DNA from: Stutzerimonas stutzeri
Lineage (GTDB): Bacteria > Pseudomonadota > Gammaproteobacteria > Pseudomonadales > Pseudomonadaceae
Assembly: GCF_024448955.1 (NCBI RefSeq)
Contig: NZ_JAMOIH010000001.1
Location: forward strand, 310,001-374,000
Direction: 5' to 3'
DNA length: 64,000 nt
Part shown: piece after piece, positions 1 to 8,009 of the stretch
Layout of the letters: each line of letters starts with the position of its first letter
How positions within the stretch are numbered: the first letter of the stretch is position 1
Notes under the pieces: generated by a model
The model's input: only the letters and a program-made list of their open reading frames with translations
The model's database searches: none
What the model was told of the DNA's origin: nothing
Made by a program: the position numbers and the translations under genes

Positions 1-117
1 CAACCAGCAGATCGGAATTCCGCCCAGCGCATCGACGGCTTCGACAAAGGATTTGTAGTCAGGCCAGGTTTCCGGCGCCACGTCATGCAGCACCAGTATC
101 AGGCTGCGCTCAGCCAT
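1..117 (-). CDS. DUF2334 / polysaccharide deacetylase-like protein (5' part only)
   Basis: Only the first 39 codons are in the window; the gene runs off the left edge. The translation begins MAERSLILVLHDVAPETWPD and contains the HDVAP segment typical of DUF2334 proteins, which belong to the polysaccharide deacetylase-like NodB fold; the His-Asp pair would be metal ligands. The ATG at 117 overlaps the stop of the upstream glycosyltransferase gene (110-112) by 8 bases, so the two are translationally coupled. This suggests a pair acting on one glycan or glycolipid. Family assignment rests on a short stretch, so it is moderate. Confidence 0.7.
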   Translation of the reverse strand, partial: MAERSLILVLHDVAPETWPDYKSFVEAVDALGGIPICWL

Positions 118-1225
118 GCACGGCGACCGGCAGATCGACCGTGCCCATTACCGCGTGATAGTGCGCCAACAGGCCGGCCACTACAGCGTCCCAGGCATGA
201 TGAGCTTCGACGTGCTGGCGGGCTTGGGTACCCAGCAAGCGTGGGTCATCCTCGAAGATCTCGCGCACCGCCTGCGCCATCGCCAACGCATCCAGCGGAC
301 GGCACAGGCGACCGGTATGAAACGGCACCAGCTCAGGCAATGCACCGGCTCGCGCAGCAATCACCGGAATGCCACAGGCCATGGCTTCCAGTGCGACCAG
401 CCCGAACGTTTCCTGGTTACCGGCATGTAGCAACACATCGCAGCTGGCCATGTAACGCGCCACGTCGGCTGCCGGGCAGAAACGATCGATCACCGTAACG
501 TTCTCCGGCACCCGGTGAGGCATGCGCGACCCAACCAGTAACAGATGATAGGGCTTGCCGAGCGACCGAGCGGTGTCCAGCAGGACATCGATGTTCTTCT
601 CTCTGGAACCGCGTCCGGCAAAGATCAGCAGCCGCGCCTCGTCTGGCAATCCCAGCTTCTGGCGCAGTTCAGGATCGCGCCGGTCCGGGCGGAAGGTTTC
701 CAGATCCACGCCCAAGGGCTGCACATAGACATCGCCGACGCCAAGGTCCTGCAGCTTTTCGGCCATTATCCGACTCGGCGCAAGCACACGGTCGAAGCCG
801 CTGTACAGCCGCGAGACGTAGCCGTTCATGTTGGTGCCCAGCCACCCGCCGATGCGGTTGCTTACTAGCAGCGGCAGGTCGGAGTGATAGAACCCGATCA
901 CCGGAACGTCGAGACGTCGCCCCGCGTCCAGCGCCGCCCAGGCGGTCATGTACGGATCACCGACTTCGATCACATCGGGGCGCAGGATGCGCAACTGATT
1001 GCGCCACGGAGCGCGCCGTACCGGGAAGCGGTAGCCCTTGCCGAAAGGCAGTGCCGGTGCGGGTATCTGGTAAATGCCGCCGCTATGGCTGTGACTGTCG
1101 CCCGGCACCAAGATGCTGTGGCGGACCCCCGAATACAGTTGCAGCCGGCGGTGTTTGGCTTCGAGATAGGTACGCACCCCACCACTGGCGGGTGCGTAGA
1201 ACATGGTCATGTCGGCGATATGCAA
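110..1225 (-). CDS. Glycosyltransferase family 4 (GT-B fold)
   Basis: A 371-residue retaining GT-B glycosyltransferase. The N-terminus has the acceptor-side glycine motif APASGGVRTY. The C-terminal donor domain carries the E-x7-E signature in ETFGLVALEAMACGIPV (about residue 275) and a preceding GRGSREKN loop. No signal peptide or membrane segment is visible, so it is cytoplasmic. The start is a TTG codon at 1225, with a GGAG about 10 bases upstream; later ATG codons would remove conserved N-terminal residues. It overlaps the DUF2334 gene that follows, implying an operon. The sugar donor cannot be told from sequence. Confidence 0.9.
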   Translation of the reverse strand: MHIADMTMFYAPASGGVRTYLEAKHRRLQLYSGVRHSILVPGDSHSHSGGIYQIPAPALPFGKGYRFPVRRAPWRNQLRILRPDVIEVGDPYMTAWAALDAGRRLDVPVIGFYHSDLPLLVSNRIGGWLGTNMNGYVSRLYSGFDRVLAPSRIMAEKLQDLGVGDVYVQPLGVDLETFRPDRRDPELRQKLGLPDEARLLIFAGRGSREKNIDVLLDTARSLGKPYHLLLVGSRMPHRVPENVTVIDRFCPAADVARYMASCDVLLHAGNQETFGLVALEAMACGIPVIAARAGALPELVPFHTGRLCRPLDALAMAQAVREIFEDDPRLLGTQARQHVEAHHAWDAVVAGLLAHYHAVMGTVDLPVAVHG

Positions 1226-1396
1226 GATGGAGCGTCTCCGTAAGGTCTCGATGCAGCACCTTCGGAAGACGAGCGACAGCTAACTCGCTCAGCCGGAACC
1301 CACCGCGGCTAGCGCCGGCTGCGCCCGAAAGATTCTGCAATGAAATCAATGGACCACCAGCCTTGACAGTTGTTCGCGCGCGCTGGGTCGGCGACC

Positions 1397-2272
1397 TTAG
1401 CCATCGACGCGCTTGTCCCCCTCATCCTTGCCCTCGGACGACGCATGCTCAATGACAGCATTCATCTCCGCTCCAAACAGCAGCACCGCTGCGGAAATAT
1501 AGAAGTAGAGCAACAGCACGATCACCGCCCCGATACTGCCGTAGGTGGCGTCGTAGTTGCCGAAGTTCTGCACGTAGATCCCGAAGCCCACCGATGCGGC
1601 AATCCAGACGATGACCGCCAGTACCGAACCCGGCGTGATGAAGCGAAACTCCTGCTCGACATCTGGCGTGACGTAATACAGCAACGCCACGACCAGCATC
1701 ATCAGAAACACGATTACCGGCCATCGCAGCCACATCCACAGTGTCACCACAATGTCCTTCAGGCCCACCTGCTCGGCGAGCCACTCGATCACTTGTGGTC
1801 CGGTCACCATCAAACCTGCCATCGAGAGCAGAATCAGCGCCAGGCCGACGGTATAGACGACCGCCAACAGCATCAGCTTCCAGGTCGGCCGGCCCTCTTT
1901 GACGTCGTAGGCCTTGTTCATGGCATTCATCAGTGAGCGAACGCCGATCGACGCGGACCACAACGCAACGAGAATACCTATCGATAGCAGCCCACTTTTC
2001 TGCTCCTGCATCTGGTCGATCACCGGATTGACCAACTCCAATGCATCGGGCGGAAGCACCAGCGATACCTGCTCGCGCAGCCAGGCGAAGAAATCCTCAA
2101 GATTTAGCATGCCGAGCATGGCAATCAGGAACAACAGGAAGGGGAACAGCGAAAAGATCGCTCGATAGGCCAACGCCGAGGCATAGGTCGTCATGTCGTC
2201 GTTGCTGAACTCCTTCACGGTACGTTTCAGCAACTCGAAACTGCCGATGCCGCGCGTATCCAGCAATGCCAT
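1397..2272 (-). CDS. YihY/virulence factor BrkB family membrane protein
   Basis: An inner-membrane protein of the YihY/BrkB family, about 290 residues with six hydrophobic segments. The family's conserved opening, MTTYASALAYRAIFSLFPFL, is present near residue 30, followed by FGAEMNAVIEH near the end. The biochemical role of the family is not settled; some members were mislabelled RNase BN. The chosen start (ATG 2272, MALLDTRG) has a GGGGG-TAA stretch just upstream. The longer frame up to 2335 adds residues untypical of the family. It is transcribed towards the GT4 gene with a gap of about 170 bases. Confidence 0.87.
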   Translation of the reverse strand: MALLDTRGIGSFELLKRTVKEFSNDDMTTYASALAYRAIFSLFPFLLFLIAMLGMLNLEDFFAWLREQVSLVLPPDALELVNPVIDQMQEQKSGLLSIGILVALWSASIGVRSLMNAMNKAYDVKEGRPTWKLMLLAVVYTVGLALILLSMAGLMVTGPQVIEWLAEQVGLKDIVVTLWMWLRWPVIVFLMMLVVALLYYVTPDVEQEFRFITPGSVLAVIVWIAASVGFGIYVQNFGNYDATYGSIGAVIVLLLYFYISAAVLLFGAEMNAVIEHASSEGKDEGDKRVDG

Positions 2273-2665
2273 TGCGTTACCCCCGAGCTGATAAAAATCG
2301 AAACCATCAAAAAATGGGACGACCGGACCATACAAGAGTTCTCCTGCGGCCGCCCCGGCTGTCGCCCAGACAGAGCCTCGCGAAATCCGCCGGCGCCGAC
2401 TCCATGCGTGCCGGAGCGGCTCGCGCTATTGGTCTGAGCGGAGCGTAATTGTTGCGTGTGGCCATGGTACCCAAGGAACTTTCGGCCTCGCCAACGCTCT
2501 TGATGGAGTCTCAGTTCAGTGCATCGCTGACTGCAGGCGCAACCGCGCAGCGCAACGACCGGAACATGCGGTTGATCTGTCGGCGAATCTCGGCTCGCCC
2601 CGAAAATTGCCACGCGGATACGCCAGATATGGCTTATGCCGCTCTCGCGGCCGCAGGAGCATCGA
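2273..2665. other. Intergenic region between divergent genes, no gene seen
   Basis: This stretch of about 390 bases separates the minus-strand YihY gene from the plus-strand flippase. Open frames here have no recognisable protein character and look like shadows of each other. It should contain both divergent promoters, but I could not pick out convincing -35/-10 pairs. Confidence 0.5.
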
Positions 2666-3937
2666 ATGAAATCGGGATATGCAACGGACGCCCCACAGCC
2701 ACGAATGAGCGCAGACCTTCTCAAATACGCCCGCCTGATCTTTACCAAGGGCAGCGGCGCCGCGGCTACGCTTGGCCTGAATATTCTGCTGGCGCGCCTG
2801 CTGGTGCCCGAACTCGCCGGTACGGTGTTCTTTTGCGTCGCCTTGGGCATCTTCCTGTCGCTGCTGGCGCGACTTGGGTTGGACATCGCCTGTCTGAAGA
2901 GTATTTCTTCATTGAGCGATGGCCAGCAACGCCGCTATTTCCACCGAGCGCTGGGTCTCGCCACGCTGATGAACGTTCCGGTCTTTCTGATCGGCCTGGC
3001 TGTGGTGTATTTCTCCGAAACCACCCAGGCGCATTTCGCTCACGCCACCCTGCTGTTCGCTGTCACCGCGCTCGGCCTGTCGTTGCTGAGCATTTCCAGC
3101 GAGACGCTGAAAGCCAAACATAGAACCAGCGAGGGACTGTTCTGGCAGACCGCGTTTCAACCAACCCTGACGTTGCTATTGGTCGCGATATCCGGCAATG
3201 ACCTGACCACCGTGGCCACCTGTTTTGCAATCAGCTACGGCTTGGCCATTCTCGGCTCGATATGGCGTGCCCATTCCAGCCTCCCCGCTTCCGGCTCCAA
3301 ACACGCGCTCAGCTGGCGGGAAATGCTCACCTTATGCGTACCGCTGATGCTCATCGCTGTGATGAACAGCATCATCGAGCTGTCCGACACCTTGATGCTC
3401 GGCGTACTGCGCTCGGCCAGCGAGGTCAGCATCTATTACATAGCCGCCAAGATCGCCGCGCTCTCGACGACCTTGCTGTTCATCATCAACGGCACCATCG
3501 CGCCCGACATCTCGAAACGCTGGGCCCGGAACGACCGTGCGGGCGCCTTCACCATTGTGCGTAGGTATTCGCGCTTCATGCTTGCGCTGGCTCTGGTGAT
3601 CCTGCTCGCCATCGGTCTGCTGCGCGAATACATCCTGGCCGTGTTCGGCGCAGAATATCGGGAACAGGGCGTCTATCCGTTGCTGGTACTGGCTGCGGGT
3701 TATTTCTTCGTGCTGGCCGCGGGACCGCTTGGCATCTTCATGACCATGACAGGCAACCATCGCCGCTATCTGCACAACAATATCGCCGCCTGTGTGATCA
3801 ACGTGGCGCTCAACCTCATTCTGATTCCGCGCTACGGCGTTAATGGCGCCTGTTTCGCCACCGCCGTGGCGCTGACACTGAAAAACGCCCTGCTCTACGT
3901 CCAGTTCAAACAAATCGAAAGGAGTCCGACGCCATGA
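2666..3937 (+). CDS. Oligosaccharide flippase (Wzx-like, MOP superfamily)
   Basis: About 423 residues with 12 to 14 hydrophobic segments, in the pattern of lipid-linked oligosaccharide flippases (Wzx/RfbX, MATE-like fold). Typical features are an N-terminal LLKYARLIFTKGSG helix followed by LGLNILLARLLVPE, and a late LIPRYGVNGACFATA. The start ATG at 2666 has an AGGAG about 6 bases upstream; the longer frame from 2636 lacks a ribosome site. Its stop overlaps the start of the pyruvyl transferase gene by four bases (ATGA), so both are one operon. It probably flips a pyruvylated lipid-linked glycan; the substrate is inferred only from this pairing. Confidence 0.85.
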   Translation: MKSGYATDAPQPRMSADLLKYARLIFTKGSGAAATLGLNILLARLLVPELAGTVFFCVALGIFLSLLARLGLDIACLKSISSLSDGQQRRYFHRALGLATLMNVPVFLIGLAVVYFSETTQAHFAHATLLFAVTALGLSLLSISSETLKAKHRTSEGLFWQTAFQPTLTLLLVAISGNDLTTVATCFAISYGLAILGSIWRAHSSLPASGSKHALSWREMLTLCVPLMLIAVMNSIIELSDTLMLGVLRSASEVSIYYIAAKIAALSTTLLFIINGTIAPDISKRWARNDRAGAFTIVRRYSRFMLALALVILLAIGLLREYILAVFGAEYREQGVYPLLVLAAGYFFVLAAGPLGIFMTMTGNHRRYLHNNIAACVINVALNLILIPRYGVNGACFATAVALTLKNALLYVQFKQIERSPTP

Positions 3938-5175
3938 CTGACCGGGTAAACGTAATTGCTTACGGAGCCTATGACCGGCACAACTATGGCGACCTGCTCT
4001 TTGCAATCGTCCTCAAACGTTATCTGGAAGCGGACGGCCGCTTTTCCGTACTGGTCGCGGCGACCAAGAAATCTGATCTTTCGAGCTATGGCGCGCTACC
4101 TACCATTCCGCTGAAGAAAGCACTGGAAATAACCCGTGACCAGCCTAAAACCATGCTCATCGTCGCCGGCGGCGAATGCCTGACCGCACAATGGGAGAGC
4201 ATCATCGGCTACCTCGCGCCTCAGGCGATCTACTACCCGATCAAGGCGAGCCCCTACCTCATCGGGCACAAGGCATTCATTCGCCTGAGCCGACTGTTTA
4301 CCTCGATTCCGTCGGATATCCCGCTGGTATTGGGCGAGCGCGACCTGCCCGGTTACAAGGTGATGTACAACAGCGTGGGCGGTAACGAGATCAGCCGGAA
4401 GAAACCCGTGATTCACCAAGCCATTCGCCGAAATCTCAAGGACTGCACCTATGTTTCGGTGCGTGACCGCGAAACCTCGGCCGAACTGGACAAGCTTGGT
4501 GTCGAGCACAACTTGGTGCCCGACAGCGCCATCCTCATTTCCGATATCTTCCCGCAGCAGATCGACACGACCGAGCCCGGCCATATCGTCTTCCATATTT
4601 CCGACCACCACGCCAAGCGGCGCATCGAGGCGATCGCTCAGCAGCTGACCGAACTCAACGTCACCACCGGGCTGAAAATTGCCCTACTTACCATCGGCAA
4701 GGCCCCGGGGCACTCCGACGACGGCCCGCTCGACAAGCTTCATAGCCTGCTGGGGGATGAACGTGCTTACCGCGTCGACAGCGGCAACATCGAAGACATC
4801 ATCCGCTGCATCGCCACCAGCAAGCTCTACTGCGGCACCAGCCTGCACGGCGCCATCACCGCCCTGGCCTATGCCGTTCCGCAGATAGCGCTTCTTCCGC
4901 AGCGCGTCGTCAAGCTGTCGAGCTTCCTCGAAACCTGGGTGCCGAAGCAGTCTTGCGGATTTGCAGAGGTTCCCCAGATCAGCCAGATCGGTTCCAACCT
5001 GATCAATGCCTTCGGCGACACCCAGCGAGCCGAGCTACGGGCCGTTGTCGAGGCGATGAAAAGCCGAGTACGCGCCAATCTCGATCATATGATCAAGCTT
5101 TACGAGCAGGCCCCTGCTCGGGGCGAGGAGGAAGCGAAGGGGCAACCCAAATCAGAAGCCCTTGCCGCGAACTAG
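3934..5175 (+). CDS. Polysaccharide pyruvyl transferase family protein
   Basis: A 413-residue protein of the polysaccharide pyruvyl transferase (CsaB/WcaK-like) family, which transfers pyruvate from phosphoenolpyruvate to form ketals on sugars. Visible landmarks are the N-terminal AYDRHNYGDLLFAIVLKRYL, with the glycine-rich NYGD motif, the central YVSVRDRETSAEL segment, and YCGTSLHGAITALAYAVPQ, where the SLHG motif is the family hallmark. There is no signal peptide, so it acts in the cytoplasm. It is coupled by four bases to the upstream flippase gene. The acceptor sugar is unknown. Confidence 0.87.
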   Translation: MTDRVNVIAYGAYDRHNYGDLLFAIVLKRYLEADGRFSVLVAATKKSDLSSYGALPTIPLKKALEITRDQPKTMLIVAGGECLTAQWESIIGYLAPQAIYYPIKASPYLIGHKAFIRLSRLFTSIPSDIPLVLGERDLPGYKVMYNSVGGNEISRKKPVIHQAIRRNLKDCTYVSVRDRETSAELDKLGVEHNLVPDSAILISDIFPQQIDTTEPGHIVFHISDHHAKRRIEAIAQQLTELNVTTGLKIALLTIGKAPGHSDDGPLDKLHSLLGDERAYRVDSGNIEDIIRCIATSKLYCGTSLHGAITALAYAVPQIALLPQRVVKLSSFLETWVPKQSCGFAEVPQISQIGSNLINAFGDTQRAELRAVVEAMKSRVRANLDHMIKLYEQAPARGEEEAKGQPKSEALAAN

Positions 5176-5200
5176 CGTCACGAATGCACATTAAGTGTCA

Positions 5201-5219
5201 GCGCCTTTGCAAAAGGCGC
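5201..5219 (+). terminator. Hairpin just after the pyruvyl transferase gene
   Basis: An 8-bp perfect stem (GCGCCTTT / AAAGGCGC, 3-base loop) lies about 25 bases past the stop codon. The following bases are only moderately T-rich, so it may be a weak terminator or an mRNA-end stabiliser in front of the stronger hairpin at 5260. Confidence 0.45.
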
Positions 5220-5259
5220 ATGTTTACTTCGAGCGAGAAGTATTCTCGGCAGAAATGAA

Positions 5260-5290
5260 AAAGGGTTAGCCGAGGCTAACCCTTTGTCTT
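5260..5290. terminator. Bidirectional rho-independent terminator
   Basis: An 11-bp perfect stem AAAGGGTTAGC / GCTAACCCTTT with a CGAG loop is flanked by A-rich sequence on the left and T-rich sequence on the right. It can terminate the plus-strand flippase/pyruvyl transferase operon and the minus-strand tRNA-Thr transcript, which converge on it. Confidence 0.85.
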
Positions 5291-5296
5291 TTTCAT

Positions 5297-5372
5297 TGGT
5301 GCCGGTGAGAGGAGTCGAACCCCCGACCTTCGCATTACGAATGCGCTGCTCTACCTACTGAGCTACACCGGC
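5297..5372 (-). tRNA. tRNA-Thr (anticodon CGT)
   Basis: A 76-base cloverleaf on the minus strand. The acceptor stem GCCGGTG pairs with CACCGGC; the D-arm is AGCTCAGTAGGTAGAGC. The anticodon stem-loop CGCAT-TCGTAAT-GCG places CGT at positions 34-36, and the T-arm contains GGTTCGA. The terminal CCA is encoded. CGT reads ACG threonine codons. tRNA genes are common integration sites, but I saw no duplicate of its 3' end elsewhere in the window. Confidence 0.95.
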
Positions 5373-5467
5373 AATAAGCGGCGCATTGTCATATTTCGCC
5401 GGTGCAGCCTCAAGACCTTACCGGCGAAACTGCTACTTGAGCAGACGCGAAACGACGCTGCGTGACG

Positions 5468-6280
5468 TCACAATCCAGCTGAGTTCGAGCCGGTTGTGCT
5501 TGCCGAGCTCGAATTCGACCGAGTAGCTTCGCCATGTTCGGCGCTTTGCTGCTTGACCTGAGCCGCGACCTCTTCACCTTTGGCCGATATTTTCTGATAC
5601 CCCTCTTCAGCCTTGTGGCGAAGATTGTCGGTCATACGGTCACTGGCCTCACCCAGCATCTCGTCCTCGCGACGCGTCGGCGGCACCGAAGCGGCCAGCA
5701 GCGCACCCAACGCGATACCGATTGCGCCAAGTGCCAGAGGCTGCTCTTGGAGAAGTTGATTGAAGCCGCCACGCGCCCGGTCAGCGCCGCCGCGCAGCCT
5801 TTCGGAAGCGTGGCGCCCAGAGTCGCTGGCTCGCGTACGGGCATTGCCGAGCGACTCGGAAACGTTGTGGCTCATTTGGCTGGCCTTGTCCTTGAGACTG
5901 GCGCTCTGTTGCTTGATCCCAGCGGTCTTGGCCGAAAGCTTTTCACCCATCGAGGGGCCGGTTGATGTACCGCCATAGCTGCTGGTAGTGACGTTCGAAT
6001 GTGGCTGACGATTCTGCCCTGCCATCATCCAGAGCAACCCTATGGATGTCAGTACCGTTGGCACCGGGTTGGCCTTGACCGTATTGCTCAGGTTTGAAAA
6101 GAACTCTCCGCCACCGCCTTTCACGTAACCCAAAGCGGTATCGATGAGCTCGCCCGGAGACAGCTTGCTTTCCAGCGCGTGAACAATATTGCCTATCTCG
6201 GCTCGCGTCTGGTCAATTTCCCGCTCCAGCTCGGCGGGATCCTTCTGTGCTTCGGCATCTATCTGATTACGTGTGCTCAT
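5468..6280 (-). CDS. DUF3618 domain membrane-associated protein
   Basis: A 270-residue protein with the DUF3618 N-terminal motif DPAELEREIDQTRAEIGN, which has coiled-coil character, then ESKLSPGELID. Two hydrophobic stretches follow: VPTVLTSIGLLWMMAG (about 95) and PLALGAIGIALGALLAA (about 195). The rest is polar, Ala/Ser/Lys-rich and probably helical. The family resembles YqjD-type inner-membrane stress proteins that may bind ribosomes or shape membranes; the exact role is unknown. Its ATG overlaps the stop of the holin-like gene upstream by four bases, and it is the last gene of a three-gene operon. Confidence 0.87.
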   Translation of the reverse strand: MSTRNQIDAEAQKDPAELEREIDQTRAEIGNIVHALESKLSPGELIDTALGYVKGGGGEFFSNLSNTVKANPVPTVLTSIGLLWMMAGQNRQPHSNVTTSSYGGTSTGPSMGEKLSAKTAGIKQQSASLKDKASQMSHNVSESLGNARTRASDSGRHASERLRGGADRARGGFNQLLQEQPLALGAIGIALGALLAASVPPTRREDEMLGEASDRMTDNLRHKAEEGYQKISAKGEEVAAQVKQQSAEHGEATRSNSSSASTTGSNSAGL

Positions 6281-6717
6281 GATGTGTGCCCCTTGACGGC
6301 TTCTTTATCCTTGTTGACCGAGTGAATGGTGCGCTCAGGCTTGAATGAGGAAGCCTCGAATTTCTTCTTGCCGGCAGACACCATCACCAGACCGATCACG
6401 ACGACGACACCGCCGACGATCAGCGCAGCGAGCCATTGCTCCATAACCGTGCTCAAGCCATAAACCGCCGACATCAGCAGGACGATGAAGCCGCCAAGCA
6501 GCACTGCACCACCGGTGGCGACGCTAGCAGCACCGGCCTTGGTGGCACGGATGGACTCGCTCAGTTCGGCTTTCGCCAGCGCCAGTTCTTTGGTTACCAG
6601 CGATGGAACTTCGTGAGTCAGCTGTCGCAGCAGCCCTCCTACGGAGGTGTCGTTCTCGCTGCGCATGCCTGGCTCCGGTGTCACCGTGGTCGTGGTTGTC
6701 TTACGTGCTTCGCTCAT
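6277..6717 (-). CDS. Phage holin-like family protein (holin-X / YqjE-type)
   Basis: A 146-residue protein with an amphipathic N-terminal region (SVGGLLRQLTHEVPSLVTKELALAKAEL) and two adjacent membrane segments near residues 60-85 and 95-115. It matches the putative actinobacterial holin-X/YqjE family. Despite the name, these are usually chromosomal membrane proteins found next to DUF3618/YqjD proteins, as here, rather than phage lysis genes. No phage genes surround it. It overlaps its neighbours by four bases on both sides, so the three proteins are made together. Confidence 0.85.
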   Translation of the reverse strand: MSEARKTTTTTVTPEPGMRSENDTSVGGLLRQLTHEVPSLVTKELALAKAELSESIRATKAGAASVATGGAVLLGGFIVLLMSAVYGLSTVMEQWLAALIVGGVVVVIGLVMVSAGKKKFEASSFKPERTIHSVNKDKEAVKGHTS

Positions 6718-7565
6718 GGGAAAAGCCCTCCGTCAGTACCTTTGCCGTCGCGGTTGGTTGTGGAGCCCAGACCAGCGCCCGATGTCGAACCCAGGCCGCT
6801 ACCGGTTCCCGTGCTGGTCCCGGTGCTGCTGGTACCTAGACCGGACCCGACGCCTGCGCCAGTGGCGCCACTACCCACACCGGCGCCCGTTCCGCTCGTA
6901 GACGTAGTGGGACGCGAACTGGTAGCTGAGGAAACCCCGGCATTACTAATGCTGCCAATCGTTCCAGACTCACCGGTGTTCAGACGTTCGTTCAGCTCAT
7001 TCTGATCGGGGAAACGGTCACCCCGGCTGCCCGAGGACGAAAACGAACTAGAGCTATCCTGATGGCCATAGTCGTCATGGGAAGTTCGCTTGCTGGAGGC
7101 ACGGGCGAAGCGAGTCAGCCCGAAACCGAGCGCGACGCTGCCTGCAATGAACAAACCGGGGTTGTCCCGTGCCAGTCGGTTCACGTCCTGAAAAAGCTGA
7201 TCAACGCTCTTGCCGCGTAGGTCATCCGAGAGTTTGACCATGCTTTGAGCCATGGTGGAAACATAAGTGGACAAGCCCAGACGATCCTGCCCTTCCAGTT
7301 CCTGAGCAGCGGCCTTTGCGCTTTGAGCGACAGCTTCTAGCTCATCGGCAGCGGTTTCGCGATAGCCTTCGAGCTGGCTCTTGCCTTGAGTTTTCACCTC
7401 GTCGGCAGCGTGCCGAGCCTTGGCTTTCGCGTCCTCAGCCGCATGCCCCATCGTCGAGCCAGTGGTGGACTGGCTGGAGGTAGAGGTTGAAGTGCTGGAA
7501 GCGGAATTGGGGCCGGTCTTGGGCTGGCCACCGTAACCAGTGATTTCTTCGTCGGGTGTCGTCAT
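6714..7565 (-). CDS. Low-complexity stress-type protein with one membrane segment
   Basis: A 283-residue protein, first gene of the operon with the holin-like and DUF3618 genes. The N-terminus (MTTPDEEITGYGGQPKTG) is polar, then an Ala/Lys/Glu-rich helical region resembles late-embryogenesis or apolipoprotein-like helices (AEDAKAKARHAADEVKTQGK). A short hydrophobic patch, GLFIAGSVALGFGLTRF, sits at about 135-150. The last 100 residues are a disordered Gly/Ser/Thr repeat tract. Similar proteins are annotated as nutrient deprivation-induced proteins; that is my recollection of naming, not a demonstrated function here. The length of the tail may vary between strains. Confidence 0.75.
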   Translation of the reverse strand: MTTPDEEITGYGGQPKTGPNSASSTSTSTSSQSTTGSTMGHAAEDAKAKARHAADEVKTQGKSQLEGYRETAADELEAVAQSAKAAAQELEGQDRLGLSTYVSTMAQSMVKLSDDLRGKSVDQLFQDVNRLARDNPGLFIAGSVALGFGLTRFARASSKRTSHDDYGHQDSSSSFSSSGSRGDRFPDQNELNERLNTGESGTIGSISNAGVSSATSSRPTTSTSGTGAGVGSGATGAGVGSGLGTSSTGTSTGTGSGLGSTSGAGLGSTTNRDGKGTDGGLFP

Positions 7566-7972
7566 TTTGATTCACCTTTTATATGGCTTGGCCGGAAGAC
7601 CACGGTCCGTAGAAACACAGCAATTGCAGAACCGCGAACTGTGTAATTTCGGTGCGCACATATATGGTGACCGGGGCTGTATTTTCGAGTTCCCTTATTT
7701 CGGCAAGCCCCCGACTGGGAAAGTTAGTTGCGTAAACTTCTTTTTTGCTTAACTTTTCCAAACCGGGTTAATGGCAACTTGCCCGCAATTCTTTGCAATG
7801 CCGCCAAACTAATGGGTTTAAGCGTAACGGCGTAGCTAACAAGCGAAACGGTTGTTCGATAGTTAAAACAGCTCCGATAAATCGAAGTCGCGCCTCACCC
7901 TTCCCACCGAGCGAAACCGCATCCGACGAGCAGCACTCTTGTTTGTAGCCGCCTTTTTCAACGCATAAAAAA
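7566..7972. promoter_or_regulatory. Upstream region of the stress operon
   Basis: About 400 bases without a supported gene; the small frames on both strands have no protein-like composition. The minus-strand operon promoter must lie here. On the minus strand at about 7693-7670 there is GGAACT, then 16-17 bases, then TCACC. This resembles an AlgU/RpoE-type promoter (GAACTT-N16/17-TCTGA) only at the -35 element, so the call is tentative. Confidence 0.3.
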
Positions 7973-7998
7973 ACGGGCCCGTAGGCCCGTTTTCTTTT
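7966..7998. terminator. Rho-independent terminator after the GH5 gene
   Basis: The stem ACGGGCC / GGCCCGT with loop CGTA lies 20 bases beyond the stop of the minus-strand GH5 gene. A-runs on the left and T-runs on the right give U-tracts in both directions. Confidence 0.88.
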
Positions 7999-8009
7999 TT
8001 GGTCGCGGT

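Noticed and set aside
2449..3123. Long plus-strand frame overlapping the first flippase
   Set aside because: Its composition is Arg/Pro/Ser-rich and it is out of frame with a clear membrane protein that has a ribosome site; it is a shadow of that gene.
5297..5372. tRNA-Thr as an integration site for a genomic island
   Set aside because: I looked for a second copy of the 3' end and for integrase genes in the window and found neither.
6277..6717. Prophage remnant, because of the holin-like gene
   Set aside because: The neighbours are DUF3618 and stress-type proteins, not phage genes; the holin-X family name is misleading here.
7566..7700. A firm AlgU promoter for the stress operon
   Set aside because: Only the -35-like GGAACT matches; the -10 part does not fit the consensus, so it is listed only as tentative.
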